A stretch of DNA of 64,000 bases from Streptomyces griseoruber (lineage in GTDB: Bacteria > Actinomycetota > Actinomycetes > Streptomycetales > Streptomycetaceae): the NCBI RefSeq assembly GCF_001514205.1, contig NZ_KQ948781.1:176609-240608 (forward strand). The letters are read 5' to 3'. Below, in pieces: positions 39,363 through 47,203 of the stretch. How positions within the stretch are numbered: the first letter of the stretch is position 1; the number at the start of each line of letters is the position of its first letter. The translations under genes were made by a program, and so were the position numbers. Below the pieces are notes generated by a model that did not search any database, was not told the origin of the DNA, and was given only the letters and a program-made list of their open reading frames with translations.

Positions 39363-40543
39363 CACTTCAGTCCGATCGACGGGTCGATGAACTCGTCGGT
39401 CGCCAGGTCCTGCGCGGTCAGTCCCGCCTTGACCTTGGCGCCGCTCTGCTCGACGAGGGGGGTGAAGGTCTTCAGTGCGGAGGCGACGCGCTTCGTGTCG
39501 AAGCTCCCGACGCTTCCGTCGGCCTCGTTGCCGAGGATGCCGAGCTTGACCATCTGCTTCGCGGCGAAGGTGCCGGTGCCCTCGGAGTAGACCCAGCCGG
39601 TGTTGTACTGCTGGACCAGATCGGCGATGAGCTTGACGGTCGCCGACGGCTTGGCCGCGTAGTCGGCGGCCGACTGCTGCAGGACGGGAACGAGCTTCTT
39701 CAGGCAGGGGCTGAGCGACTTCAGCTCGCCGCTGCGCACCGAGAGGGCTTCCGGGTAGACGTTGTAGCCGACATCTGCGAGCAGCTGGTATTTGATCGGC
39801 TTCTTCCAGGCCGACACCTCGTGCTGGTAGATGTACGGCTCGGCGGTGGCGAAGCCCTGCTGGGCGATGCCGGGGTTGGACACGAAGCGGGCGGGCGCGC
39901 CGTCGTAACTGCCGTCCAGCTGGCTCTTCTTGATCAGGCCTTTGGAGACCAGCAGCGAGGCGTAGGTGCTGCCGTTGACGTAGACGACCTTCGCGTTCGA
40001 CTTTCCGATGTCCGCGATCGACTTCCAGTCGGGGTGGGTGGCGGGGTCCCACATCAGGACCTGCGGGCTCTTCTTCATCAGTGCCGCGACGGCCGTGACC
40101 GGCTGCTTGGCGGACGCCGAGATCGCCACGTCGGTGGTGACCGTGCCGAGGGTGATGCTCTTGTCGACGTACATCTGCGAGGGGACGGTCTGGTAGCCGA
40201 TGGCGGAGCCGCCGGCCCGGATCTGGATGTCGACGCCGGTGTCCTTGCCCCCGATGACCAGCGGTCCGGTGATCCGCTTCTTGTCGCTGTCGACGGTGGA
40301 GCCGGGGCCTACGAGGTTGTAGAGGGGGCCGTGTTCGGCCTCGGGCTCCCAGTCGACCTGGACGACGACCGTCTTGGGGCAGACGCCGGCCAGGTTCTGC
40401 GCGGCGGGAGCCGCCTGAAGCTTGTCGGCGGATCCGGTGGAGGCGGTGGAGGCGGTGGAGCCACCGCCACAGGCGGTGACCGATACCAGGGCGATTACGG
40501 AGGAAACGCCCGCGATGGCGGCGCGTCTGGCGGAAGAGGGCAT
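39362..40543 (-). CDS. ABC transporter substrate-binding lipoprotein (NMT1/SsuA type)
   Basis: The 393-residue protein begins with a lipoprotein signal whose lipobox is VTAC, Cys25. A flexible Gly/Ser/Thr linker follows. The mature part has the NMT1/ThiY-like fold seen in binding proteins for thiamine precursors, sulfonates and nitrate (VVVQVDWEPEAEHGPLYNL, WKSIADIGKSNAKVVYVNGSTY). DWxPE near the start is typical of pyrimidine or flavin precursor binding. It is encoded beside its permease and ATPase. It is the best single indicator of the regulon's substrate. Confidence 0.87.
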   Translation of the reverse strand: MPSSARRAAIAGVSSVIALVSVTACGGGSTASTASTGSADKLQAAPAAQNLAGVCPKTVVVQVDWEPEAEHGPLYNLVGPGSTVDSDKKRITGPLVIGGKDTGVDIQIRAGGSAIGYQTVPSQMYVDKSITLGTVTTDVAISASAKQPVTAVAALMKKSPQVLMWDPATHPDWKSIADIGKSNAKVVYVNGSTYASLLVSKGLIKKSQLDGSYDGAPARFVSNPGIAQQGFATAEPYIYQHEVSAWKKPIKYQLLADVGYNVYPEALSVRSGELKSLSPCLKKLVPVLQQSAADYAAKPSATVKLIADLVQQYNTGWVYSEGTGTFAAKQMVKLGILGNEADGSVGSFDTKRVASALKTFTPLVEQSGAKVKAGLTAQDLATDEFIDPSIGLK

Positions 40544-40591
40544 GACGGAACTCCCTGAGGGACGGGCGGGGACGAGGGAAAGGCTGAGCGG

Positions 40592-41473
40592 CTACGGCCG
40601 GTCGGCCGAGGCGTGCCAGGAGCCCACGGCGAGCCGGGCTACGAGGGTGAAGACGGCAAAGACCGCGACGCCGAAGAGCGAGGCGAGGATGATCGCGGCG
40701 AACAGGTCCTCGGACTGCAACCGGGAGCGGTAGACGTCGAGCAGGGTCCCGATGCCGGGCTCGCCCTGCTTGAAGAACATGTCACCGACGATCGCACCGA
40801 TCACGGACAGGCCGGAGGAGGTGCGCAGACCGGTGAAGACCGAGGGGAGGGCGGCGGGCAGTTCGAGCTTGCGCAGCCGGGCCCAGCGGCTCGCCCGCTG
40901 GAGGGTGAACAGGTCGTGGTGGGCGCGGTCGACCGACTGGATGCCGAACAAGGTGTTGGCGATCATCGGGAAGAGGGCGATCAGGACACAGACGACCACC
41001 CGGCTGGTGAAGCCGAAGCCGAACCAGAGGCCGATCAGCGGCACGATCGCGAGGATCGGCACGGTCTGCAGGACGACCGCGTACGGGTACAGGGAGCGCT
41101 CCAGCCAGCGGGCCCTGCTCATCAGCACCGCCGCCGTCACCCCCAGCACGGAGGCGATGAGCAGCCCGACGAGCGCGACCTGCGCCGTGAGCCACAGAGC
41201 CTGGAGCATCGGCTGCAGATGGGTCCAGTCGAGGAAGGACACGGTCAGGACCTGCTGCGGGGGCGGGACGAGGAAACGCCGGTCGGGGCTGAGCAGCAGA
41301 TAGCTCGCGGCGTACCAGACGCCGATGGCCGCGCCGAGCGAGCCGAGCGGGGTGAGCAGCGCGGCGGGCCGGACCCGTCGGCGGCGTGCGCGGGCCGACG
41401 GCGCGGCCCGCGTCACGCCCGTTGCCGGTACGGGCTCTTCGGTCCGGGCGGTGACGGTGATGTCGGCGCTCAC
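40592..41473 (-). CDS. ABC transporter permease (SsuC/ThiX type)
   Basis: The 293-residue protein has about six hydrophobic segments after a basic cytoplasmic N-terminus. The EAA-type loop, which contacts the ATPase, reads around LFTLQRASRWARLRKLELPAALPSVF. It belongs to the binding-protein-dependent inner-membrane component family used for nitrate, sulfonate and heterocycle uptake. It is separated from the binding-protein gene by 48 nt and overlaps the ATPase gene by ATGA. Confidence 0.88.
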   Translation of the reverse strand: MSADITVTARTEEPVPATGVTRAAPSARARRRRVRPAALLTPLGSLGAAIGVWYAASYLLLSPDRRFLVPPPQQVLTVSFLDWTHLQPMLQALWLTAQVALVGLLIASVLGVTAAVLMSRARWLERSLYPYAVVLQTVPILAIVPLIGLWFGFGFTSRVVVCVLIALFPMIANTLFGIQSVDRAHHDLFTLQRASRWARLRKLELPAALPSVFTGLRTSSGLSVIGAIVGDMFFKQGEPGIGTLLDVYRSRLQSEDLFAAIILASLFGVAVFAVFTLVARLAVGSWHASADRP

Positions 41474-42228
41474 TGGAACCCTCCACGCAGTGCCGCGGAG
41501 ACCTCGCCGGCGATACGGCCGAACTCGGGGTCGTAGCGCAGCTCGGCCGGGCGGGGATGAGGGAAAGGGACATCGAAGGAGGCGGTGATGCGCCCGGGGC
41601 GTGCCGACATGACGACGACCCGGCCGGCCAGGAAGACTGCCTCGGTCACCGAGTGGGTGATGAACAGGGCGGCGAAGCCGGTCTCGGCGTAGATGCGCTG
41701 GAGTTCCTCCTGCATGCGCAGGCGGGTCAGCTCGTCGAGGGCACCGAACGGTTCGTCGAGGAGGAACAGTGACGGCCGCGCCATGAGGGCGCGGGCCAGG
41801 GACACGCGCATCCGCATGCCTCCGGACAACTGCCCCGGCAACTGCTTCTCGAAGCCCTCCAGGCCGACCAGCCGAAGGGCGTCCAGCGCGCGCTCGCGCC
41901 GTTCGGCCTTCGGGGCCCCGGTGAGTTCGGCGGGGAGTTCGACGTTGGCGAGGACGGTGCGCCAGGGCAGCAGGGTCGGGTCCTGGAACACGTAGCCGAC
42001 CGAGTCGGCGGGGGCGTGGACCGTGCCGCCGGAAGCGGTGTCCAGGCCGGAGGCGAGGCGGAGCAGGGTGGACTTGCCGCAGCCCGAGGGGCCGACGACG
42101 GCGACGAACTCACCTGGGGCGATGGAGAGTTCGAGGCCGGTCAGGGCGGTGGTCCCGTTGGCGAAGTGCTTGTCGACGCGCTCGAATCGCAGCGTCGCGT
42201 CGAGCGTCTCTTCGGCGATGGTCGGCAC
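41470..42228 (-). CDS. ABC transporter ATP-binding protein (SsuB/TauB type)
   Basis: The protein has 252 residues from GTG 42228, with AAGGGAG five nt upstream. Walker A is GPSGCGKST, the signature is LSGGMRMR and Walker B is LFLLDEPFGALDE, followed by the switch His in ITHS. ATG 42276 would add 16 residues but lies inside the operator, so it was rejected. It is the first gene of the leftward transport-catabolic operon, directly after the operator-promoter region. Confidence 0.9.
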   Translation of the reverse strand: MPTIAEETLDATLRFERVDKHFANGTTALTGLELSIAPGEFVAVVGPSGCGKSTLLRLASGLDTASGGTVHAPADSVGYVFQDPTLLPWRTVLANVELPAELTGAPKAERRERALDALRLVGLEGFEKQLPGQLSGGMRMRVSLARALMARPSLFLLDEPFGALDELTRLRMQEELQRIYAETGFAALFITHSVTEAVFLAGRVVVMSARPGRITASFDVPFPHPRPAELRYDPEFGRIAGEVSAALRGGFQ

Positions 42229-42256
42229 ATCAGCTCCCTTCAGTGCCACAGTCAGG

Positions 42257-42277
42257 AATGTTGATAGCATGAACATT
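42257..42277 (-). promoter_or_regulatory. Operator copy 1 and promoter of the transport operon
   Basis: A palindrome of AATGTT and AACATT with a 9-bp spacer sits just upstream of the ATPase gene. Read on the minus strand it is identical at 19 of 21 positions to the site at 45040-45060. A possible promoter overlaps it: TTGGCC, 18 nt, TGCTAT. Binding would cover the -10 region, consistent with repression. Confidence 0.8.
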
Positions 42278-42338
42278 GATTGTTTCCGGCCAATATCCCG
42301 GCGGTATCCATTCGTCGGGACCCGGCGGTGGGCCGGCC

Positions 42339-43559
42339 TCAGTAGAATTCGCGGACCACCGACGTACGGCTGACCAGCCGCCCGCCGGCGAAGACGAGCC
42401 GCTCGGGACAGGACGCACCGAGAGCCTCCGACACGGTCACCGCGCGCACCGCCAGAAGATCGGCGACAGCACCCTCGCGCGGTCCCGCCGCAGGCAGGCC
42501 GAGGACGGCGCGGGCGCCCGCCGTGACCGCGTGCAGCGCCTCGTCCGGGGCGAGATGACCGGCCGTGACCAGCAGGGACGCGGTCTCCAGCGGATCCGCG
42601 CGGCCCACCGGGTTGAACGGGTCCCTGATGTTGTCGCCACCGGCCGCGACCCTCACGCCCGCGCCCAGCAGCGCACGTACGGCGGTGAGGCCTCGCGGAG
42701 TGGACGACGGACGGCCGCGGCCCTGGAGGTAGAGGTTCGTCAGCGGGAGGGCGACCACGCCGATCCCGGCAGCCGCGACCTCCTTGGCCGTACGCGCCGC
42801 CTCGTCCGGCTCCACCGCGCCCAGGCTGACGCAGTGACTCGCGGTGACGCCCGGGACGAAGCCATGCTCTCGCACGGCACGGGCGAGCAGGCGCAGGTCC
42901 CCCGCGCCCGGGTCGAGGGTCTCGTCCGCGTGCAGGTCGACTCCGGCATGGTGCTCGGCGGCGATGCGCAGGGTGCGTTCCACGGACGCCGCCGGGTCGG
43001 CGGACAGGTGGGGGCAGCCGCCCAGCAGGTCCGCGCCGAGGTCGAGCGCCCGGTGCAGCAGCTCGTCCGGGGCGTCGATGTGCAGGACGGCGATCTGGAG
43101 CCGTACCCGCCCTCGGAGCTGTCCGCGCAGCCGGAGCAGGGCGCGCAGGCCGCGCAGCGGATCACCGGTGCTGTAGCTGCCGTCGTCCGTCAGGAGATCC
43201 ACGTGGGTCCTGACGGCCGTCACACCATTCGCACACAGCTCGTCGACCGCCCGCCCGGCGCGGTGGAACACGTCCTCCTCGGTGACCCGCGTGGCGTACG
43301 CCCGCCAGGCGGCGACGGCCGAGGGCAGATCTCCGGGCAGAGCGCCCGCCAGGTCCCAGGTCAGCGCCTTGTCCAGATGGGCGTGCGGTTCCGCGGGGGC
43401 GGGCAGGAGCAGATACCCGGTCAGGTCGAGTTCATCGGGGCCGGGGGGAAGCAGGCCGGGTGGGACGACCCGGACGACGAGACCGCTGTCCGGGTCGAGC
43501 AGGAGGTCACGGACGCCTCCGTCGGGCAGCCGTGCGCCGCGCAGCAGCAGAGGTGGCAT
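42339..43559 (-). CDS. Cytosine-deaminase-like metal-dependent amidohydrolase
   Basis: The protein has 406 residues from ATG 43559, one nt after the previous stop. Motifs are EPHAHLDKALTW (metal HxH with the CodA-type Asp-Lys), THVDLL, VDLHADETLDPG, TASHCVSLG and AAGGDNIRDPF (catalytic Asp). Relatives deaminate cytosine or isoguanine, or open cyclic amides. An upstream ATG at 43613 would place the start within the previous gene and is less likely. It is the third gene of the short operon driven from operator copy 2. Confidence 0.87.
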   Translation of the reverse strand: MPPLLLRGARLPDGGVRDLLLDPDSGLVVRVVPPGLLPPGPDELDLTGYLLLPAPAEPHAHLDKALTWDLAGALPGDLPSAVAAWRAYATRVTEEDVFHRAGRAVDELCANGVTAVRTHVDLLTDDGSYSTGDPLRGLRALLRLRGQLRGRVRLQIAVLHIDAPDELLHRALDLGADLLGGCPHLSADPAASVERTLRIAAEHHAGVDLHADETLDPGAGDLRLLARAVREHGFVPGVTASHCVSLGAVEPDEAARTAKEVAAAGIGVVALPLTNLYLQGRGRPSSTPRGLTAVRALLGAGVRVAAGGDNIRDPFNPVGRADPLETASLLVTAGHLAPDEALHAVTAGARAVLGLPAAGPREGAVADLLAVRAVTVSEALGASCPERLVFAGGRLVSRTSVVREFY

Positions 43560-43560
43560 G

Positions 43561-44445
43561 TCAGTGGTCCGTTCCGTGTGGCGCGGTGAGCACCGCGAAG
43601 CCGTCGAAGTCATGACGGCTTACGGGGGCGCCGAACATGTCGGTGGAGGCGTACGGGAGGGTGCGGCCGTCCCGTACGGCCGCGAACGCCTCGGCGACCC
43701 GGCCCACGAAGTCCGCCGACTCCTTGTGCCGCAGATTGTGGCCGAGCAGCGCGGTGGTGACGGGCAGATCCGCGAGGCGGCGCGTCGAGTCGGCGAAGGC
43801 GGCCACGTCGGCGCCCGGCACATGGGCGAAGAAGGTACCGCTGATCAGCGTGTCCCCGGCCAGCAGCAGCCCGGTCTCCGGCTCCCACAGGCAGATGCCG
43901 TCCGGAGAGTGCCCGGGAGTGTGGAGGACCTCCAGGCTCCGGCCGCCCAGGCCGAGGACGTCCCCTTCGTGCAGCAGGCGGGTCGGGCGTACGGCCTCGA
44001 TGCGCCAGTCGGCCAGGTCGGGGACCGGCCGCACCTCGACGCGGGAGTCCGTCAGGAAGAAGCCGCCGGCATCCAGGGCGTGGAACTCCTCGTAGCGTTT
44101 GCGCAGGCCGTGCGCGAGGTGCACGTACGCCTCCAGCCACTCGTGCGGGGCCGGATCCGTGTGCAGGGCGGCTCCGTCGGCGTGTACGGCGATGTCCTCG
44201 GCGTGCGCGGCCAGGGAGGCGTTGGCGCCACGGTGGTCGAAGTGATGGTGCGAGTTGACGACCAGCAGCGGCAGCCCGGTCAGCCGCCGCACCTGCTCGC
44301 CGATGTCGGCGATGCCCATTCCCGTGTCGTAGAGCAGGGCCCTCTCGTCGCCGAGCAGAAGGTAGCTGTTGACGTGGCCGGGCTCGCCGATCACGAAGGC
44401 ACCCGGGCCGGTCTCGGCGACCTGGAACCAGTCGGGGCCGCTCAC
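43561..44445 (-). CDS. Metallo-beta-lactamase-fold hydrolase
   Basis: The 294-residue protein has the HxHxDH motif in NSHHHFDHRGA. Further ligands are in TPGHSPDGICLW, LLLAGDTLI and a late LGHN. It belongs to the glyoxalase II/lactonase-like group. It overlaps the flavin reductase gene by ATGA. In a catabolic operon it may open a lactone or thioester, or hydrolyse a ring product, but the reaction is not predictable. Confidence 0.87.
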   Translation of the reverse strand: MSGPDWFQVAETGPGAFVIGEPGHVNSYLLLGDERALLYDTGMGIADIGEQVRRLTGLPLLVVNSHHHFDHRGANASLAAHAEDIAVHADGAALHTDPAPHEWLEAYVHLAHGLRKRYEEFHALDAGGFFLTDSRVEVRPVPDLADWRIEAVRPTRLLHEGDVLGLGGRSLEVLHTPGHSPDGICLWEPETGLLLAGDTLISGTFFAHVPGADVAAFADSTRRLADLPVTTALLGHNLRHKESADFVGRVAEAFAAVRDGRTLPYASTDMFGAPVSRHDFDGFAVLTAPHGTDH

Positions 44446-44963
44446 GCGGCACCGAGCGCGTGGTAGCGGCGGTCGTGGTGCACAAGCGCGGTCGGTCCGC
44501 CGGTTCCGGTCACCACGTCCTCGACGGCCGCGACGATCAGGTGATGGTCCCCGGCCGGGAGGTCACGTACGACGCGGCACAGCACCGTGTACGAGCTGTG
44601 CGCCAGCAGCAGCGGCAGCCCGCCGGGCTCCTCGGCCGACCACTCCAGGTCAGCGAACCGGTCGGCGGTGCGGTCGGCGAAGCGCCGGGAGACATGCTCG
44701 CCGCCGGAGTGCAGGATGTTCAGCGCGAACCTGCGGCCGCCGAGCAGCGCAGGCAGCGAACGGCCGGCGCGGCCGACGCCGATGGCCAGCAGTTGCGGTG
44801 CGCGGCTCAGACTCATCACCGCAGTGCTCGTGAAGCCGACCGGGCGCCCCTCGGAGGTCAGGGCGGTGACGACACAGACGCCCCCGGCCAGGGCGGCCAT
44901 GGCGTCGAGGAAGGCGGAGTCCGGCGGGCAGGCGACAAAACGGTCGGAGGTGGCCGCGGCCAT
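44442..44963 (-). CDS. Flavin reductase-domain protein (RutF/HpaC-like)
   Basis: The protein has 173 residues from ATG 44963, preceded by AAGGGAG. Family features are LAGGVCVVTALTSEGRPVGFTSTAVMSLS, PQLLAIGVGR and a late GDHHLIVAAVEDV. It would supply reduced FMN to a partner monooxygenase. No obvious flavin monooxygenase partner lies in the regulon, so the partner may be elsewhere. It is the first gene after operator copy 2. Confidence 0.88.
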   Translation of the reverse strand: MAAATSDRFVACPPDSAFLDAMAALAGGVCVVTALTSEGRPVGFTSTAVMSLSRAPQLLAIGVGRAGRSLPALLGGRRFALNILHSGGEHVSRRFADRTADRFADLEWSAEEPGGLPLLLAHSSYTVLCRVVRDLPAGDHHLIVAAVEDVVTGTGGPTALVHHDRRYHALGAA

Positions 44964-45039
44964 GGGGGCTCCCTTGGGACTGGGCGGGACGAGGAGGCAC
45001 GTACGACCCGTGCGACTCGATGGACTCGACGACACCTAG

Positions 45040-45060
45040 AATGTTCGTGCCATCAACATT
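45040..45060. promoter_or_regulatory. Operator copy 2 between the flavin reductase and regulator genes
   Basis: AATGTT and AACATT are separated by nine bp, and the site is 19/21 identical to the one at 42257-42277. It lies in the divergent gap of about 195 bp, so it can control both the short operon and the regulator gene. Confidence 0.82.
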
Positions 45061-45157
45061 TAGCGTAGGGCCTCGGTGTTTCACTGGCGTAAAACCTCTC
45101 CCCGGCCGCCTTCGGGACCTCAACGGCCCGCCGACCTCGCCCCTTAGGATTCCTGCC

Positions 45158-45799
45158 ATGCCGACCCAACCCGCACCCAGCACGTCCCCCGCCGCCGGGG
45201 ACACGGACGCGCTGCTGCGCGCCGAACTCGGCAGCGCGATCCGCAAGTTGCGCAAGGAACGAGGCCTGACCCTCGTCCAGCTGGCCGAGCGCGCCGCGCT
45301 CTCCCACCCGTTCCTCAGCCAGCTGGAGCGGGGGCTGACCCGCCCGAGCATGTCGTCCCTGCACCGCATCGCCCGCGCCCTCGGCACCACCCAGCAGGCA
45401 CTCATGACCGTGGCGGCGGTACCGCATCCCGGCGCCTCGGCCGACTCCGTCCACCTGGTGCGCTCGGGTGAGGGCCTGCCCGTGGCCAACCGCGGCGGCA
45501 CGGCACGCATGCTCGGGGCCCCGGCCTACTCCGCCCACCCCGTGGAGTACACCGGGGTCGGAGAGCGGTTCGACGAGTACTACGACCACCCCGGGGACGA
45601 GTTCGTCTACGTCGTGACCGGTGAGATCGAGATCGACCTGCAGACTGCGGAGGGGCCCCGCCTCCACGTACTCGGACCGGGAGACAGCATCTACTACCCT
45701 GGCGGAACTCCCCACCGTTGGCGCGCCGTCGGTGACGGTTCACGGGTACGGCTCCTCACCGTCCAGAACGCGACGGGCGAAGCCGACCGCCACCCTTGA
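45158..45799 (+). CDS. XRE-family regulator with C-terminal cupin sensor
   Basis: The protein has 213 residues from ATG 45158. The helix-turn-helix is at about residues 25-85 (IRKLRKERGLTLVQLAERAALSHPFLSQLERG). A cupin_2 sensor is at about 125-205 (HPGDEFVYVVTGEIEIDL, GDSIYYPGGTPHRW). Such proteins sense a small ligand in the cupin and often repress nearby catabolic genes. It is divergent from the flavin reductase operon, with the shared palindrome between them. It is the best candidate for the protein that binds both operator copies, probably including autoregulation. Confidence 0.9.
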   Translation: MPTQPAPSTSPAAGDTDALLRAELGSAIRKLRKERGLTLVQLAERAALSHPFLSQLERGLTRPSMSSLHRIARALGTTQQALMTVAAVPHPGASADSVHLVRSGEGLPVANRGGTARMLGAPAYSAHPVEYTGVGERFDEYYDHPGDEFVYVVTGEIEIDLQTAEGPRLHVLGPGDSIYYPGGTPHRWRAVGDGSRVRLLTVQNATGEADRHP

Positions 45800-46210
45800 C
45801 GCAAGCGTGGTCGCAGGCGTCCGACCGCAGGGCATCCTGCTGAGGGAAGCGGACGGCCCGCGTCGCCTTGGTTCGCGGCGTCGACGAGGAGGTCGAGCAG
45901 GGCCGCGTCGCCCACTGGGGACGAGGGCCGCAGCGGGGCCGGCAGGCGAGGCTGGAGCACGGAACGGCCGCCCGGGTCCTGGTGGGCGTACCATCCGGCG
46001 AGCTGGTACCAGATCTGGGCGCCCTCGGCCCGGCTGCCCAGCCCGACTTCACTCAGGGGCATGTCGAACACGGCCCCGCCGTCGATCGCCCCGAGCCGCT
46101 GCCGGACCTCCTCCGGCGCGTCCCGCACCGGCGTACCGGTCCCGTCGAACGCCCCGAGCACCCCACCGTCGATCACCCCGGGGGGCCCCGCGAAGTCCCA
46201 GGCGGCGTAG
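45800..46210. other. Unassigned stretch, probable gene debris
   Basis: A minus-strand frame ending inside the regulator gene reads protein-like between 46257 and about 45880 (FDMPLSEVGLG, QIWYQLAGWYAHQDPGG). I cannot name it, and its tail runs into the XRE-cupin gene, so it is probably a truncated remnant. Confidence 0.4.
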
Positions 46211-46510
46211 GACCGGACCGGGACCACCGTCCCCAACACCTGCGAGGTCGTCGACAAGATCCTCTACCGGGCCAGCAAACTCGTCACGCTCAACGCCACG
46301 TCGTACAACAACGAGCACGCCAGGTTCCTCACCGACGACGGGCTGATGCTCTCCGACCACGATCCGCTCACCGCCGGCTTCAGCTGGACACGCGACTCCG
46401 CCTTCCAGCTCAGCGACCAGTTCGGCGGCCCGCACGGTGACTACTCCAACGACGTCGACAGCGTGCCCGCGGCGGCCCGCGCCCCACCGGCGGCACTGCG
46501 TCCTCCCTGA
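46211..46510 (+). pseudogene. C-terminal remnant of a secreted endonuclease/phosphatase-fold protein
   Basis: The frame after a stop at 46208 encodes VPNTCEVVDKILYRASKLV, LSDHDPLTAGFSWT and FQLSDQFGGPHGDYSNDVD. The SDHDP motif is the usual last catalytic motif of DNase I-like (EEP) phosphoesterases, followed by the LSDxFGGPHG tail of Streptomyces secreted members. The N-terminal catalytic parts are missing and no start is evident. Confidence 0.65.
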
Positions 46511-46635
46511 CGCCGGGCGGCGGGGAATACGGGACGACGGCGTACCTGTGCCAGGGAAAGAAGGACGACCACACGCACCGCGCGGTTGCGCCCCGCCCCG
46601 GGACGCACAGGAGACACAAAGACAGGACAGCGCGA

Positions 46636-46664
46636 TTGACGTGCACATGATCAGCCTCTACGTT
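46636..46664 (+). promoter_or_regulatory. Predicted promoter upstream of the AbfB-domain gene
   Basis: TTGACG and TACGTT are separated by exactly 17 nt. This is close to the vegetative sigma-70-type pattern and lies about 75 nt upstream of the AbfB start. Confidence 0.5.
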
Positions 46665-46736
46665 CTGACCGATTTCCCGAACCTTGTTCGATATCCCGGC
46701 CATTCAGGCGCCCCCGTACGCCACCCTGGAGCCCAA

Positions 46737-47186
46737 GTGAGCGAAAACCCCTCCCTGTCCCGTCGCGCTCTGCTCGGCAGGAACCGGCTCAAGTCCTACA
46801 ACCACCCGGCCCGTTACGTCCGCCACGCCGACCACGCGGGCCGCATCGACGAGTACCCCATCGAGCCGTACAAGGACTCCCTGTGGACCCTCGTCCCCGG
46901 GCTCACCGACGGCTCCGGGGTCTCCTTCCAGTCGGTCAACTACCCCACCCGCTACCTGCGGCACTACAACTACACGCTCCAACGAGACGCGCATGACGGC
47001 ACCTCGACGTTCGCCGCGGACGCGACCTTCTCCCGCACGGCGGGCCTCGCGGACGCGAGCTGGATCTCCTTCCAGTCCTACAACAACCCGACCCGCTACC
47101 TACGCCACTCGAACCACGTCCTGCGCATCGACCCGATCTCCACGACCACGGACCGTCAGGACGCGACCTTCCGGGTCGGGTACTGA
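46737..47186 (+). CDS. Stand-alone AbfB (CBM42-like) sugar-binding domain
   Basis: The protein has 149 residues from GTG 46737. Three AbfB-type repeats are visible: SYNHPARYVRHAD, SVNYPTRYLRHYNY and SYNNPTRYLRHSNH, with the aromatic and His residues used to bind arabinofuranose. The N-terminus SLSRRALLGR looks like the start of a Tat signal, but it runs directly into the domain with no hydrophobic core or cleavage site. It may be an internal deletion of a secreted arabinofuranosidase or a related enzyme. It lies just before a GH27 gene, so a sugar-utilisation setting is plausible. Confidence 0.75.
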   Translation: MSENPSLSRRALLGRNRLKSYNHPARYVRHADHAGRIDEYPIEPYKDSLWTLVPGLTDGSGVSFQSVNYPTRYLRHYNYTLQRDAHDGTSTFAADATFSRTAGLADASWISFQSYNNPTRYLRHSNHVLRIDPISTTTDRQDATFRVGY

Positions 47187-47203
47187 CCATGGAAGGCACC
47201 CGC

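Noticed and set aside
40425..40470. GTGGAGGCG repeats as a regulatory element
   Set aside because: They lie in the linker just after the lipobox of the binding protein and encode a flexible Gly/Ser/Thr tether.
42229..42276. Upstream ATG start for the ABC ATPase
   Set aside because: It would place the start codon inside the operator palindrome and has no ribosome site, unlike GTG 42228.
45694..46257. Minus-strand gene overlapping the end of the XRE-cupin regulator
   Set aside because: Part of it reads protein-like, but it runs antisense into the regulator's cupin domain and has no identifiable domain; kept only as possible debris.
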